NCBI RefSeq assembly: GCF_011174675.1
Contig: NZ_JAANIG010000032.1
Location: forward strand, 1 to 52,706
DNA length: 52,706 nucleotides
From: Perlabentimonas gracilis
Lineage (GTDB): Bacteria; Bacteroidota; Bacteroidia; Bacteroidales; Tenuifilaceae
Direction: 5' to 3'
Below, in pieces: positions 1 to 6,843 of this stretch. Below the pieces are notes generated by a model. The model ran no database searches. It saw only the letters and a program-made list of their open reading frames with translations, and was not told the DNA's origin. The first letter of the stretch is position 1. Every line of letters starts with the position of its first letter. A program made the position numbers and the translations under genes.

Positions 1-44
1 CGCAGCTTCTCTTCCTTGGTAAAACTTCGTTTTTTCATCATCAT
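1..44 (-). CDS. 5' end of an IS3-family-like transposase OrfA (cut by window edge)
   Basis: Reading leftward from the ATG at 44, the first 14 codons give MMMKKRSFTKEEKL, after which the gene leaves the window. A basic start followed by a 'KRSFTKEEKL' motif is typical of the N-terminal helix-turn-helix of IS3-type OrfA proteins, which bind the element ends. Any of the three consecutive ATGs could be the start. Only 14 codons are visible, so the family call is tentative; another small HTH protein with the same kind of start is possible. Confidence 0.4.
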   Translation of the reverse strand, partial: MMMKKRSFTKEEKL

Positions 45-139
45 AAAAGTACAGATTTTAATCTATATCCTCGTCCGATGATTTAAGGGGCTAATACAAC
101 CAGGCTGCCTGAAAAGCATTGTGATACTCTGTATATTCT

Positions 140-180
140 CTGTGGAACACTGTGGAATAGTTTTTCACAGTGTCTCACAG
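140..180. repeat. Long imperfect inverted repeat (hairpin)
   Basis: The left arm (140-157, CTGTGGAACACTGTGGAA) and right arm (164-180, TTCACAGTGTCTCACAG) pair almost completely around a six-base loop. There is no U-tract after the stem, so it does not look like a standard intrinsic terminator. It lies between the partial transposase gene and the next gene and could be the end of the mobile element or a regulatory hairpin. Confidence 0.55.
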
Positions 181-226
181 CTTAGTTCGCTTATAAGTCA
201 GCCGCAATAGGTAAATAATCTAAGCT

Positions 227-838
227 ATGAATACAATTAAGGAGAAATACTTTGTAGTGGGTGAAGATGAATTTCATACCCAGCTGATTATTAAAAACTA
301 TGGCGATAGATGGAGTTCCTTCTATAAAAATTTCTTTGGCCATATTGTGTATATCGATACTGAGCTTACGCAGGTGGTTTGCGCAACTGTTTTTTCTGAT
401 ATCAATATAAACAGCAATCTTTCATCCTTTGAAAACTACTTAGGGCATATTAAAACAATCGATTTTGTCAGTGTGCTAATGCTTACAACTGCTTATCCTA
501 GGCGAAGAGACCTACTAAAGCGAGCTGTTGTACCAGCGATAAGCAAAAGCTCACAGCTCGATATGCTTCTGAACGACTCCAACGGATGGCTCCTGTACAA
601 TTATCAGCTTGAAGAATTGGTTGTAATGGCTACGGGATGCACTCCTGTTGAAGCCCAAACCCTTCGTAAGCGTATAAACCAGAAGGAGGCCTCTGCTTTT
701 TCGGAGACTGAGAGCATAAACCTGTTTGGGGTTTCGCTAAAGGATTTAATTACCGAGCGGGCAGAGTTTTCACCCACCCTTTATCCCGAATACAGAGGCG
801 CTTACCTGCTTTTTCGGCATCTGAATAATTGCATGTAA
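227..838 (+). CDS. Hypothetical protein, 203 aa
   Basis: This is an open frame with an ATG start and no signal peptide or membrane segment, so the product is probably cytoplasmic. I do not recognise the family. The N-terminal part is rich in aromatic and hydrophobic residues; the C-terminal third, from about residue 140, is more charged and ends in LLFRHLNNCM. It stands alone: the upstream side is the hairpin and transposase remnant, and the next gene on the same strand starts 137 bases later. Its place beside a mobile element suggests accessory content, but nothing in the sequence shows its role. Confidence 0.6.
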   Translation: MNTIKEKYFVVGEDEFHTQLIIKNYGDRWSSFYKNFFGHIVYIDTELTQVVCATVFSDININSNLSSFENYLGHIKTIDFVSVLMLTTAYPRRRDLLKRAVVPAISKSSQLDMLLNDSNGWLLYNYQLEELVVMATGCTPVEAQTLRKRINQKEASAFSETESINLFGVSLKDLITERAEFSPTLYPEYRGAYLLFRHLNNCM

Positions 839-975
839 CCTATGTCCAAATTGTTTGTCGTTGTTTAAAGTAGGATTTACAAGGTAGCATTTATCGCCCA
901 GAGAGTTTTCAATGGCAATGTATTAGATTCCCTGAATTAAATCCCAAAGTTGAATTAACCCAAAATAAATCTGAT

Positions 976-1761
976 ATGCAACAACTAAAAAATGAGCTAG
1001 ATAATCTGTACAACGATTTGAATATTTTGCACCAATCCCCAATGCACAATTGTAGCCATCGCCATACCTGCTGGGCAGAGGTGGAGGAGGAACGAAGGGA
1101 GAACTGCGACTGGGGTATGTACTCACCCTTTATCGGCAGTAATTATGATGCAGGGCGAGTGCTGGCGCTGGGTATCAATATGAATGGCTTTGGCGATGCC
1201 GATGCGGAGGACAAGCTGGCTAAACTTGCCATTGATGAGATTATGCTGGGCAGGGTAAGAACTTTTGCCAAGTCCGGATACCGAGGTAGCCTGTTTTGGC
1301 ATCGGCTACTCTCATACTCGGCCTTGCTACTGAGGGCTGTTCGAATCATACCAACTCCAACTGATAGGCCATACCCCCCAAAGGAGGAATTGAAATCAGC
1401 TTTGGACTACATTGCGGTTACCAATAGCATTAAGTGCGCGCCAAGTGGAAAAAACAGTCAGCCCTTGCCTGCGATGTGGCTCCACTGCCCTCAGCATATT
1501 CTTTTGCGTGAGGTCGAAATCCTACGACCCAGGTTTATCGTTGTGCTTGGGGTGTACAACTACCTGTGGGTTAAGGATCTTTTCCAAGCCAGCAATGAGG
1601 TTCGGCAGGGGGAAATAAGCCTCTCGTTTGGCAGGCGTGCCGATGCATCGGTCTCTATAATTGGAATTCCACATCCCTCCTCGTCACAAGGTACATCGCT
1701 TAGGCGAATGGATGAGCTGGAGCAGCTGCTGGATAAATTAGACTTGCAAATAATAGGTTGA
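976..1761 (+). CDS. Uracil-DNA-glycosylase-like protein, possibly Fe-S binding
   Basis: The 261-residue product has the layout of the uracil-DNA glycosylase superfamily. A G-I-N loop (residues 66-68, in VLALGINMNGFGD) sits in the position of the first catalytic motif. The segment N150-SIKCAPSGKNSQP with C154, followed by C171 and then EILRPRFIVVLG, matches the 'N-x2-K-C-x-P...C-P...L-P-x-hhhhLG' stretch of family 4/5 enzymes. A late PHPSS (232-236) sits where the second active-site motif is found. C26, C32 and C44 near the N-terminus could complete a four-cysteine [4Fe-4S] site with C154 and C171. Family members remove uracil or other damaged bases from DNA. The exact substrate cannot be read from the sequence, and a related non-catalytic fold is possible. 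Confidence 0.6.
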   Translation: MQQLKNELDNLYNDLNILHQSPMHNCSHRHTCWAEVEEERRENCDWGMYSPFIGSNYDAGRVLALGINMNGFGDADAEDKLAKLAIDEIMLGRVRTFAKSGYRGSLFWHRLLSYSALLLRAVRIIPTPTDRPYPPKEELKSALDYIAVTNSIKCAPSGKNSQPLPAMWLHCPQHILLREVEILRPRFIVVLGVYNYLWVKDLFQASNEVRQGEISLSFGRRADASVSIIGIPHPSSSQGTSLRRMDELEQLLDKLDLQIIG

Positions 1762-1819
1762 ATCAGTAATTTTTGAAAGATCAAGACCTTTAGCGACGCA
1801 CATTGTCGTTTAGACTACT

Positions 1820-1827
1820 TATCTTTG
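1820..1827 (+). promoter_or_regulatory. Bacteroidota -7 promoter element before the WYL regulator
   Basis: TATCTTTG matches the Bacteroidota -7 consensus TAnnTTTG exactly. It lies 22 bases before the ATG at 1850, which implies a short leader. No convincing -33 TTTG is seen at the usual distance. Confidence 0.45.
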
Positions 1828-1849
1828 ATGTAAACTAAAAGCCAATACC

Positions 1850-2749
1850 ATGTCTAAAAGAGAATCGTTGGGTAGATATATTCACATCATCAAGATGCTG
1901 CGCAGGCAGCCGCTAAGGTTTACCGATATTGCGAATAACCTGGAGGTGCAGGGCGAGGTGGATGGCTGCATCTACTCCATATCGCAACGCCAGTTTCAGC
2001 GCGATATTAAGGATATTCGCAATTTGTACAATATCGACATAACGTTCGATAGAAAGCATATGATGTACCGAATTGAGTTCGATGAGGCCTCGGAGATGGA
2101 TACCCGCATCTTTGAAGCGTTCGACACGTTCAACGCCCTTAACGTGACCGATCGCATATCGTCGCATATCCACTTCGAGAATCGCCGTCCGCAGGGAACC
2201 GAGCACCTGTACGGCATTCTGCACGCCATCCGCAATGGCCTTGAGATTGAGTTTACGTACACCAAGTACTGGGACGATAAGGTGTCGCAGCGCAGGTTGC
2301 AGCCCTACGCGCTCAAGGAGTTTAAGAACCGCTGGTACGTGGTGGGTGCGGATCTGAAGGACAACCAGATTAAATCGTTTGGTCTCGACAGGCTCACCGA
2401 TCTGGATATTACGAAGAAACGCTTTACCATTCCGCAGGACTTTAACGTGCAGGAGCATTACAGGTACTGCTTTGGCATAATTAGTCCCAACTCCGATACG
2501 CCAAAGGACGTTGTGCTATCGTTTACCGAATACCAAGGGAAGTACATAAAATCGTTGCCCTTGCACCATACCCAGCAGATACTGATTGATACCAAGCAGG
2601 AGCTGCGAATCAAGCTTAAGGTGTTTATCACCGAGGATTTTGTAATGGAGATCCTCTCGCACGGTGAGCGGGTACGAGTCCTTGAACCCCAATCGCTGGC
2701 CAACCAAATCAGAAGCATCCACGAGGAGGCGGTGGAGGGGTATGGGTAG
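1850..2749 (+). CDS. WYL-domain transcriptional regulator
   Basis: The 299-residue protein has an N-terminal winged-helix-type DNA-binding region (about residues 1-70, with the recognition segment around ISQRQFQRDIKDI) and a WYL domain (about 118-195). The WYL core is IEFTYTKYWDD...RRLQPYALKEFKNRWYVVG, with RWYVVG at 161-166 and the usual SFGLDRL at 177-182. A C-terminal extension ends at EAVEGYG. WYL regulators sense nucleic-acid or nucleotide ligands and often control defence or DNA-damage loci. That fits the island here, with a UDG-like protein upstream and nuclease genes downstream, but the target is not shown. The gene has its own -7 element and is not obviously in an operon. Confidence 0.9.
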   Translation: MSKRESLGRYIHIIKMLRRQPLRFTDIANNLEVQGEVDGCIYSISQRQFQRDIKDIRNLYNIDITFDRKHMMYRIEFDEASEMDTRIFEAFDTFNALNVTDRISSHIHFENRRPQGTEHLYGILHAIRNGLEIEFTYTKYWDDKVSQRRLQPYALKEFKNRWYVVGADLKDNQIKSFGLDRLTDLDITKKRFTIPQDFNVQEHYRYCFGIISPNSDTPKDVVLSFTEYQGKYIKSLPLHHTQQILIDTKQELRIKLKVFITEDFVMEILSHGERVRVLEPQSLANQIRSIHEEAVEGYG

Positions 2750-2945
2750 AAATGGAAAGGTTTTGAAAAATTGTTACACCTATCAAAATTTCATTACTTG
2801 GGACTTTTATAAAATATGCTTACCTTGTTTAAATAGAAACCTTCTATTATCCATATAAATTGAAGCAATAATATGAAAGCAATTAAAAAATAACTGGGGT
2901 TGAATGACACAAGTAATAATAGTTAACCCAATAACAATTTGAATT

Positions 2946-3246
2946 ATGGAAATGAAAGATGTTTTAAGTTTTTCCGATGCATTTTATAAAAAGTATAAAG
3001 ATGAGAGTGAGCAGTTACCCTATCATATAAATATAATTGATGAGTTGCGCGCCAATGAGAATGCTCATAGTAGAATACTTATAAAACTTTTAAAGTTTAA
3101 CAAGAATAAGATTGATTACCCCATTTTGAAGAGTTTTTTGGAGTTCTTATCAAGCCAATCGGATTGCTTTCGTTTTGATACTATAATTACATACCGATTG
3201 GATTGACGAGTTTAAGAAAAAATACGGCATTATCAATGAATGGTAA
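2946..3246 (+). pseudogene. Disrupted PD-(D/E)XK-superfamily nuclease
   Basis: The frame opening at 2946 gives 86 residues containing 'IIDELRANENAHSRILIKLLKF', the N-terminal signature (ENxHSRIL) of the PDDEXK_4-type nuclease family, and then stops at 3206. In another frame at 3199-3246 the codons read WIDEFKKKYGIINEW and stop, which looks like the natural C-terminal end of the same protein. Family members are usually several hundred residues long with catalytic D...ExK residues in the middle. Those are absent, so an internal deletion appears to have joined the two ends out of frame. The remnant sits directly before the GIY-YIG-like gene, which was probably its operon partner. Confidence 0.6.
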
Positions 3247-3256
3247 AATAAGCACT

Positions 3257-3868
3257 ATGGATATTGATACAATCATTAAAGACGAATTGATAGAAGCGAC
3301 TAGGAGGGGATACTCATTTTATCAAAATATTATTAATAATAAATTTCAGCCCTCAATTCTTGAAATTAATTGCAAAGACCTTGTTGATTACGACAATAGT
3401 GGAAAGGGGGAGTATGATTTGCCCGAAAGTTTAAAAATATCCTTTTTTAGAGGTCTTGACAAATTATTACTTGACAATGAAGAAAAAAGTTTAACAAATA
3501 AAAAGCCTTGTTTGTATTTCTTAAAATTTGATGCAGGTCTGGCCGAAAGTATTCTTGCTAAGTATAGAAATTATAGGTCAATAGATAATTTGCGAAACAA
3601 ATCGAGTTTAAAACCGAATCCAAATATCGATACTAATATACTATATGTTGGCAAGGTATTAAGCAATGTTGGAGCGAGGCTCTCAACACACTTTGGTTAT
3701 GCCTCTCCTAAAGTTGGTGGACTTCAATTAAAGCATTGGGCACGAGATATGGAGTTGAAGTTAAAAATCCACCTAATCATATTTCATGAAGATATTGGGA
3801 ACTTTATTAATCCGCTTGAATTGGAGTTTACCCGTTTACTAAAGCCTTTAATTGGAAATTCAAAATAG
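3257..3868 (+). CDS. GIY-YIG-like nuclease domain protein
   Basis: I chose the ATG at 3257, ten bases after the stop of the broken upstream nuclease; in-frame starts also exist at 3236 and 3203. The 203-residue product has a helical N-terminal region and a GIY-YIG-like core. CLYFLKF stands for the GIY strand and ILYVGKV for YIG, followed by an 'ARLSTHFG' helix with the conserved Arg and His. The C-terminal LELEFTRLLKPLIGNSK carries the usual Glu and 'LKP.IGN' ending. GIY-YIG domains cut DNA with a conserved Arg and Glu. The gene is AT-rich compared with tex and its neighbours, in line with acquired DNA. The fold is likely; activity is inferred. Confidence 0.6.
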   Translation: MDIDTIIKDELIEATRRGYSFYQNIINNKFQPSILEINCKDLVDYDNSGKGEYDLPESLKISFFRGLDKLLLDNEEKSLTNKKPCLYFLKFDAGLAESILAKYRNYRSIDNLRNKSSLKPNPNIDTNILYVGKVLSNVGARLSTHFGYASPKVGGLQLKHWARDMELKLKIHLIIFHEDIGNFINPLELEFTRLLKPLIGNSK

Positions 3869-3903
3869 CAACCCAATAGCTAGTTCCTTTGCATCCCATT
3901 CCA

Positions 3904-4638
3904 TCAAAACATCGATTTTGTAAGTAATCCAACCAGAATGGCTACGGTAAAGCTAAGCATTGTACCAATTAGCACGTACTCAGTCTTCTTTTTGCTATCC
4001 TTATTGTTATCTTTGGTTATTCTTAGTATAGACTTTGCTGCAATAAGAAATCCTATGGCAGCATACTGTCCAATAATTATGAATACAAATACTAGCAACC
4101 TTTCTAAAACACCAATATATAAACCCGCCTTAGTAAGGCTATCCCCCATGTCAATCTGCTGGCGAAATGGCTTTGTTGTTTTTCCAATTATGATCCCCGC
4201 TGGCCATATTAGCACAACAGCTGAAAACACTATAGCTAAATAGTTTTTCTCTGTAAATAGCATTGCGATAAATGGAAAAACTTTTCCGAAACCGTTGATA
4301 AGTGTAAGCCATAGCAATAAAATAACTAGCAAATGTAAAAGCTGATCGATAACAAAGGCGTTTACCAAGTGCTTGTTCTTTTTAGACTTACCCTTTTCAT
4401 GCCTTAACTTCCAGTAATCAATTGCAATATGGGTGATTATTATTGTGAGAGGTGCCCACCAATTGCCCCATTGCTGAAGAAGTAGGTATGTGAGAATGCC
4501 CGAAAGCAAGCCGTGAAACCAAAAGTGCAACGACTTTACGCCATACTCCCGTTTCTTTTTTACCCATTTGTCGGTTTGTAGCACAAAATCGGTAAGTACA
4601 TGGGCTAAGAGTAGCTGTATTAGTATTGTTATCTCCAT
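3904..4638 (-). CDS. DUF3307 integral membrane protein
   Basis: I chose the ATG at 4638, which follows the satD-like stop (4642-4640) directly; an earlier in-frame ATG at 4653 would overlap it. The 244 residues contain the DUF3307 opening 'LLLAHVLTDFVLQTDKWV' (about 8-25) and several membrane segments, for example around GLLSGILTYLLL, LLVILLLWLTL, VFSAVVLIWPAGIIIG and MLSFTVAILVGLL. HIAIDYWKL, with its conserved His and Asp, lies between helices. The function of DUF3307 is not established. Genes of this family commonly follow a SatD-family gene as here, so the pair probably works together, with SatD as the regulator. It is co-transcribed with the 4640-5305 gene. Confidence 0.85.
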   Translation of the reverse strand: MEITILIQLLLAHVLTDFVLQTDKWVKKKREYGVKSLHFWFHGLLSGILTYLLLQQWGNWWAPLTIIITHIAIDYWKLRHEKGKSKKNKHLVNAFVIDQLLHLLVILLLWLTLINGFGKVFPFIAMLFTEKNYLAIVFSAVVLIWPAGIIIGKTTKPFRQQIDMGDSLTKAGLYIGVLERLLVFVFIIIGQYAAIGFLIAAKSILRITKDNNKDSKKKTEYVLIGTMLSFTVAILVGLLTKSMF

Positions 4639-4639
4639 T

Positions 4640-5305
4640 TTAGTTCCCCCCACTAATTAGTTCCTCAAATCTATTTATTAGTGCTTCTAATCCACTCCAG
4701 CCAGCATTAGCCTTTCTTTGGTTAACAGCCGATTGTGTTATTCCTAGTTCCGCTTCAATATCCTTCTCCCTTAAACCTAAAAGCGTTAAGTATAAAACTT
4801 CTGCTGATGTTATTTTCCATCCCTTCATTATCTCCTCTAGCAGCGCTAGCTCTGTATTAATCTCGTTATCCCACTGTTCACTATGGGTTTTTATTAGTAT
4901 TTTTCTTTTACTTTTTTTCATGGTATCGAGTGTGCGTCCCGAATGCTCGTATGCCTCACCCGACGATATGTTTACATCACTCCTTTGCGCATCAATTTCG
5001 CCAATACCAATAGCTATTCGCATATCTACCATAGGTTTATTCCGTTTCTTCTCGGGAGTTAAATTAACTGCATTTACGGCTGTCTTTAGAAGTAAGGCAA
5101 CCTTAAGGGCATCTTCGGGGACGCCAATCTCCACTTGAATGCTATCGCCCCGCTTTATGGAGAAGGTTGCGTTAAGGTTAGTCCTTACACTACTCAATGC
5201 TTTGGGATTGTTAAATACACTACTAATTGTATCAATAACCCGAGTAGCATCATTCGATGAAAGTTTGGTGTAATCAATAATATCGGCAGTAACTACAGCT
5301 TTCAT
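4640..5305 (-). CDS. SatD-family regulator
   Basis: The 221-residue protein begins with MKAVVTADIIDYTKLS, a nucleotide-cyclase-like first strand carrying an Asp, and keeps the SatD features IKRGDSIQVEIG and MRIAIGIGE. A C-terminal helix-turn-helix follows (about residues 170-205, LREKDIEAELGITQSAVNQRKANAG). SatD proteins are named from the Streptococcus mutans acid-tolerance locus; their ligand is not known. The long non-coding region upstream carries three copies of a 19-base motif around a promoter element, which points to autoregulation. DUF3307 follows with no gap, so the two form an operon. Confidence 0.8.
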   Translation of the reverse strand: MKAVVTADIIDYTKLSSNDATRVIDTISSVFNNPKALSSVRTNLNATFSIKRGDSIQVEIGVPEDALKVALLLKTAVNAVNLTPEKKRNKPMVDMRIAIGIGEIDAQRSDVNISSGEAYEHSGRTLDTMKKSKRKILIKTHSEQWDNEINTELALLEEIMKGWKITSAEVLYLTLLGLREKDIEAELGITQSAVNQRKANAGWSGLEALINRFEELISGGN

Positions 5306-5333
5306 ATACTATCTTTTTTCTTAATGAAATTTT

Positions 5334-5380
5334 ATTAGGCTGCAGGCTTATATGGGTTTATTATAAGTCTATAGCCTAAT
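5334..5380. promoter_or_regulatory. Inverted pair of putative SatD operator half-sites
   Basis: The motif ATTAG-N6-GGCTTATA occurs at 5334-5352 on the plus strand. A near copy, ATTAG-N6-GACTTATA, occurs inverted at 5362-5380. The two 19-base sites face each other across nine bases. They lie in the presumed 5' leader of the satD-like gene, whose start is at 5305. Confidence 0.5.
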
Positions 5381-5436
5381 GTTTAACGCATCGTTATTAC
5401 TCATATTACTTTTAGCGTCAGATTAAATTACTACAA

Positions 5437-5444
5437 CAAATATA
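5437..5444 (-). promoter_or_regulatory. -7 promoter element for the satD-DUF3307 operon
   Basis: On the minus strand the bases read TATATTTG, an exact match to TAnnTTTG. Transcription from here would give a leader of about 125 bases containing the inverted operator pair, with the third operator copy just upstream of the promoter. Confidence 0.4.
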
Positions 5445-5469
5445 AGGAAATAACCTAATAGTGCATTAG

Positions 5470-5488
5470 TATAAGCCAGTGGGCTAAT
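5470..5488 (-). promoter_or_regulatory. Third putative SatD operator half-site
   Basis: Read on the minus strand, the site is ATTAG-CCCACT-GGCTTATA, the same motif as at 5334-5352 with a different six-base spacer. It lies about 26 bases upstream of the -7 element, where a bound regulator could touch RNA polymerase. Confidence 0.45.
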
Positions 5489-5687
5489 AAGTATTCTTCA
5501 CTTTATTTCGCTTTGCAGAGCTTAGCTTAATTTGATTAGTTTAAATGTTTTATATCTAACAATAAATACACTGCTCAATACTCCATTTAATCACCCCGAA
5601 ATTACCGAAGCATTCATATTCACGATATCAATAATCTTAATAATCCGGCCAACCTGCACGTCGTCGAATACGCCTGTTATGCCTTGA

Positions 5688-5822
5688 TCGTTAGATTTCT
5701 TGAAACGTTACGAGAGCCAATTCAATTTAGACGATTTGAGCGAGCATTCCTATATTTGGGAAAAAGCCTTTATGCCTTACATTGATGATAATGTGCTGGA
5801 TACTGTGCTTAGGATTATATAG
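5688..5822 (+). pseudogene. Possible C-terminal gene fragment, 44 codons
   Basis: After a stop codon at 5685-5687 the frame reads SLDFLKRYESQFNLDD, continues through SEHSYIWEKAFMPYIDD and ends at 5822. Charged and aromatic residues alternate as in a real protein end, but there is no start codon near and no recognised family. It may be what is left of a gene once located before the hipB-like gene. Chance coding is not excluded, because an open frame also exists on the opposite strand over its first part. Confidence 0.25.
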
Positions 5823-5854
5823 AGTTGTTAGGTGTTCACTGATAGTAGCTTTTT

Positions 5855-5954
5855 TGATCCCGTTCGGGTATAAAATACACACAATACATCGTTTTTATAC
5901 CCGATGAGGTATAATGCAATAAAAAAATACTATATTTATACCCGAAAAGGTATA
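5855..5954. promoter_or_regulatory. Three palindromic operators spaced exactly 41 bp (HipB-type)
   Basis: Two sites share TATACC-N6-GGTATA: 5896-5913 (spacer CGATGA) and 5937-5954 (spacer CGAAAA). A third, degenerate on one side, is TGATCC-CGTTCG-GGTATA at 5855-5872. Their starts are 41 bases apart in both steps, about four helical turns, so bound dimers would sit on the same face of the DNA. The last site ends three bases before the ATG at 5958, so binding would block transcription or an almost leaderless message. Confidence 0.65.
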
Positions 5955-5957
5955 GTT

Positions 5958-6179
5958 ATGCTACTAGGCGAATTCTTAAAGCAAAGGCGAGCCGCCACAG
6001 GGCTTACGCAGCAGGCTCTGGCCGAAAAGGCCGGAGTGGGTTTGCGTTTTGTCCGTGAAATGGAGCAGGGCAAGGAGACCTTACGGCTCGATAAGGTGAA
6101 TCAGGTGCTCCGGTTGTTTGGACATTGGGTGGGAGCAGTTCCCATTCCACGTAAAACTCTACTTGATGAGGTTGAATAG
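5958..6179 (+). CDS. HipB/Y4mF-type antitoxin without its toxin
   Basis: I chose the ATG at 5958, because the family begins 'MLLGEFLKQRR'. The 73 residues are almost entirely a Cro/C1-type helix-turn-helix (LTQQALAEKAGVGLRFVREMEQGKET) followed by 'RLDKVNQVLRLFGH', the usual Y4mF/HipB ending. In related loci the antitoxin binds palindromes before its own gene and neutralises a HipA-type Ser/Thr kinase encoded just downstream. Here the gene is followed after three bases by the end of a convergent gene, and no hipA is present. The antitoxin therefore seems orphaned, although its operator array is intact. Confidence 0.8.
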   Translation: MLLGEFLKQRRAATGLTQQALAEKAGVGLRFVREMEQGKETLRLDKVNQVLRLFGHWVGAVPIPRKTLLDEVE

Positions 6180-6182
6180 AGA

Positions 6183-6713
6183 TTAGGTTGTGGGTAGTTG
6201 GCTTGAACTGTCACCCATTTTCTTTCCCGTACATTCTGCCACTCTTTTAGCTATATCCAATAAGAAAGTTTCGCACTCACTCCCATTGGAATAAACGGTA
6301 AACCTTACATTTCTATTCTTTGTATCCACATCAACATGGTAAAGGGCGTATTCGTTTTGTTGGGTGAAGGAGAGGCCAAAGCCCTCGTTCTCAATTTGGG
6401 AGAGTAGCTCACGCTCCTTTTCCCTATGTAATGCCGCCCCCTCAAAGTCCTGATTTTTGACGCACTGTAGCTTAAGGCTTCTTGCATCAAGGCACTTATT
6501 CAACAATTTTTTCAGCTTGGCGTATCTCTTTGTCGAGAATGTGTTATGGCTAATAAAATCGACCTTAAGGGTCGCTAGCTTTCGTATCATCTCTTCTGTA
6601 AATCCATCGATAAACTCGTTGTGGTCAAAATCCTGTAATAAATTGGGTGGGATTTCTTTGGCGCTATAGCTCCACAGCAAATCGGCAAGAATAAAGTTGT
6701 ATTTCGCTTCCAT
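6183..6713 (-). CDS. Hypothetical protein with a UvrB/UvrC-type motif
   Basis: The 176-residue product has a helical N-terminal half. Around residues 80-107 is the helical hairpin LKLQCVKNQDFEGAALHREK followed by ERELLSQI, which fits the UVR motif (FExAAxxRDxxxxL) used for UvrB-UvrC contact and found in other protein-protein interaction helices. The C-terminal part (DVDTKNRNVRFTVYSNG) looks like beta strands and is unrecognised. There is no signal peptide. It converges on the hipB-like gene with three bases between stops. It may have replaced a hipA gene, but that is inference. An excision-repair role is not implied by the motif alone. Confidence 0.6.
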   Translation of the reverse strand: MEAKYNFILADLLWSYSAKEIPPNLLQDFDHNEFIDGFTEEMIRKLATLKVDFISHNTFSTKRYAKLKKLLNKCLDARSLKLQCVKNQDFEGAALHREKERELLSQIENEGFGLSFTQQNEYALYHVDVDTKNRNVRFTVYSNGSECETFLLDIAKRVAECTGKKMGDSSSQLPTT

Positions 6714-6843
6714 TTTTTTGCCTTAAAGGTACAGTGTGATTGCGTCAAACCGTGTCGTTTCGATGGACACGCTTTTTAGGTAAGTAGAATTTGATTTAGG
6801 TAGCTTTTTAGTTTTATCATCGCAATCCTATCTTTAGGACAAC

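Larger units (their letters stand above)
5306..5957. other. 650-base non-coding stretch between satD-like and hipB-like genes
   Basis: It holds the SatD operator sites (5334-5488), a probable gene remnant (5688-5822) and the triple HipB operator (5855-5954). The stretch 5490-5690 is AT-rich, with only a short open minus-strand frame ending at 5591. That frame includes GVFDDVQVGRIIKIIDIV and may be another remnant; I cannot assign it. Confidence 0.5.

Noticed and set aside
1913-2458. 181-residue open frame opposite the WYL regulator
   Set aside because: It is fully antisense to a well-supported gene, has no recognisable domain, and its composition mirrors the codons of the other strand.
5688-5822. 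Fragment as the missing hipA gene end
   Set aside because: It lies upstream of hipB, not downstream, and shows none of the HipA kinase motifs.
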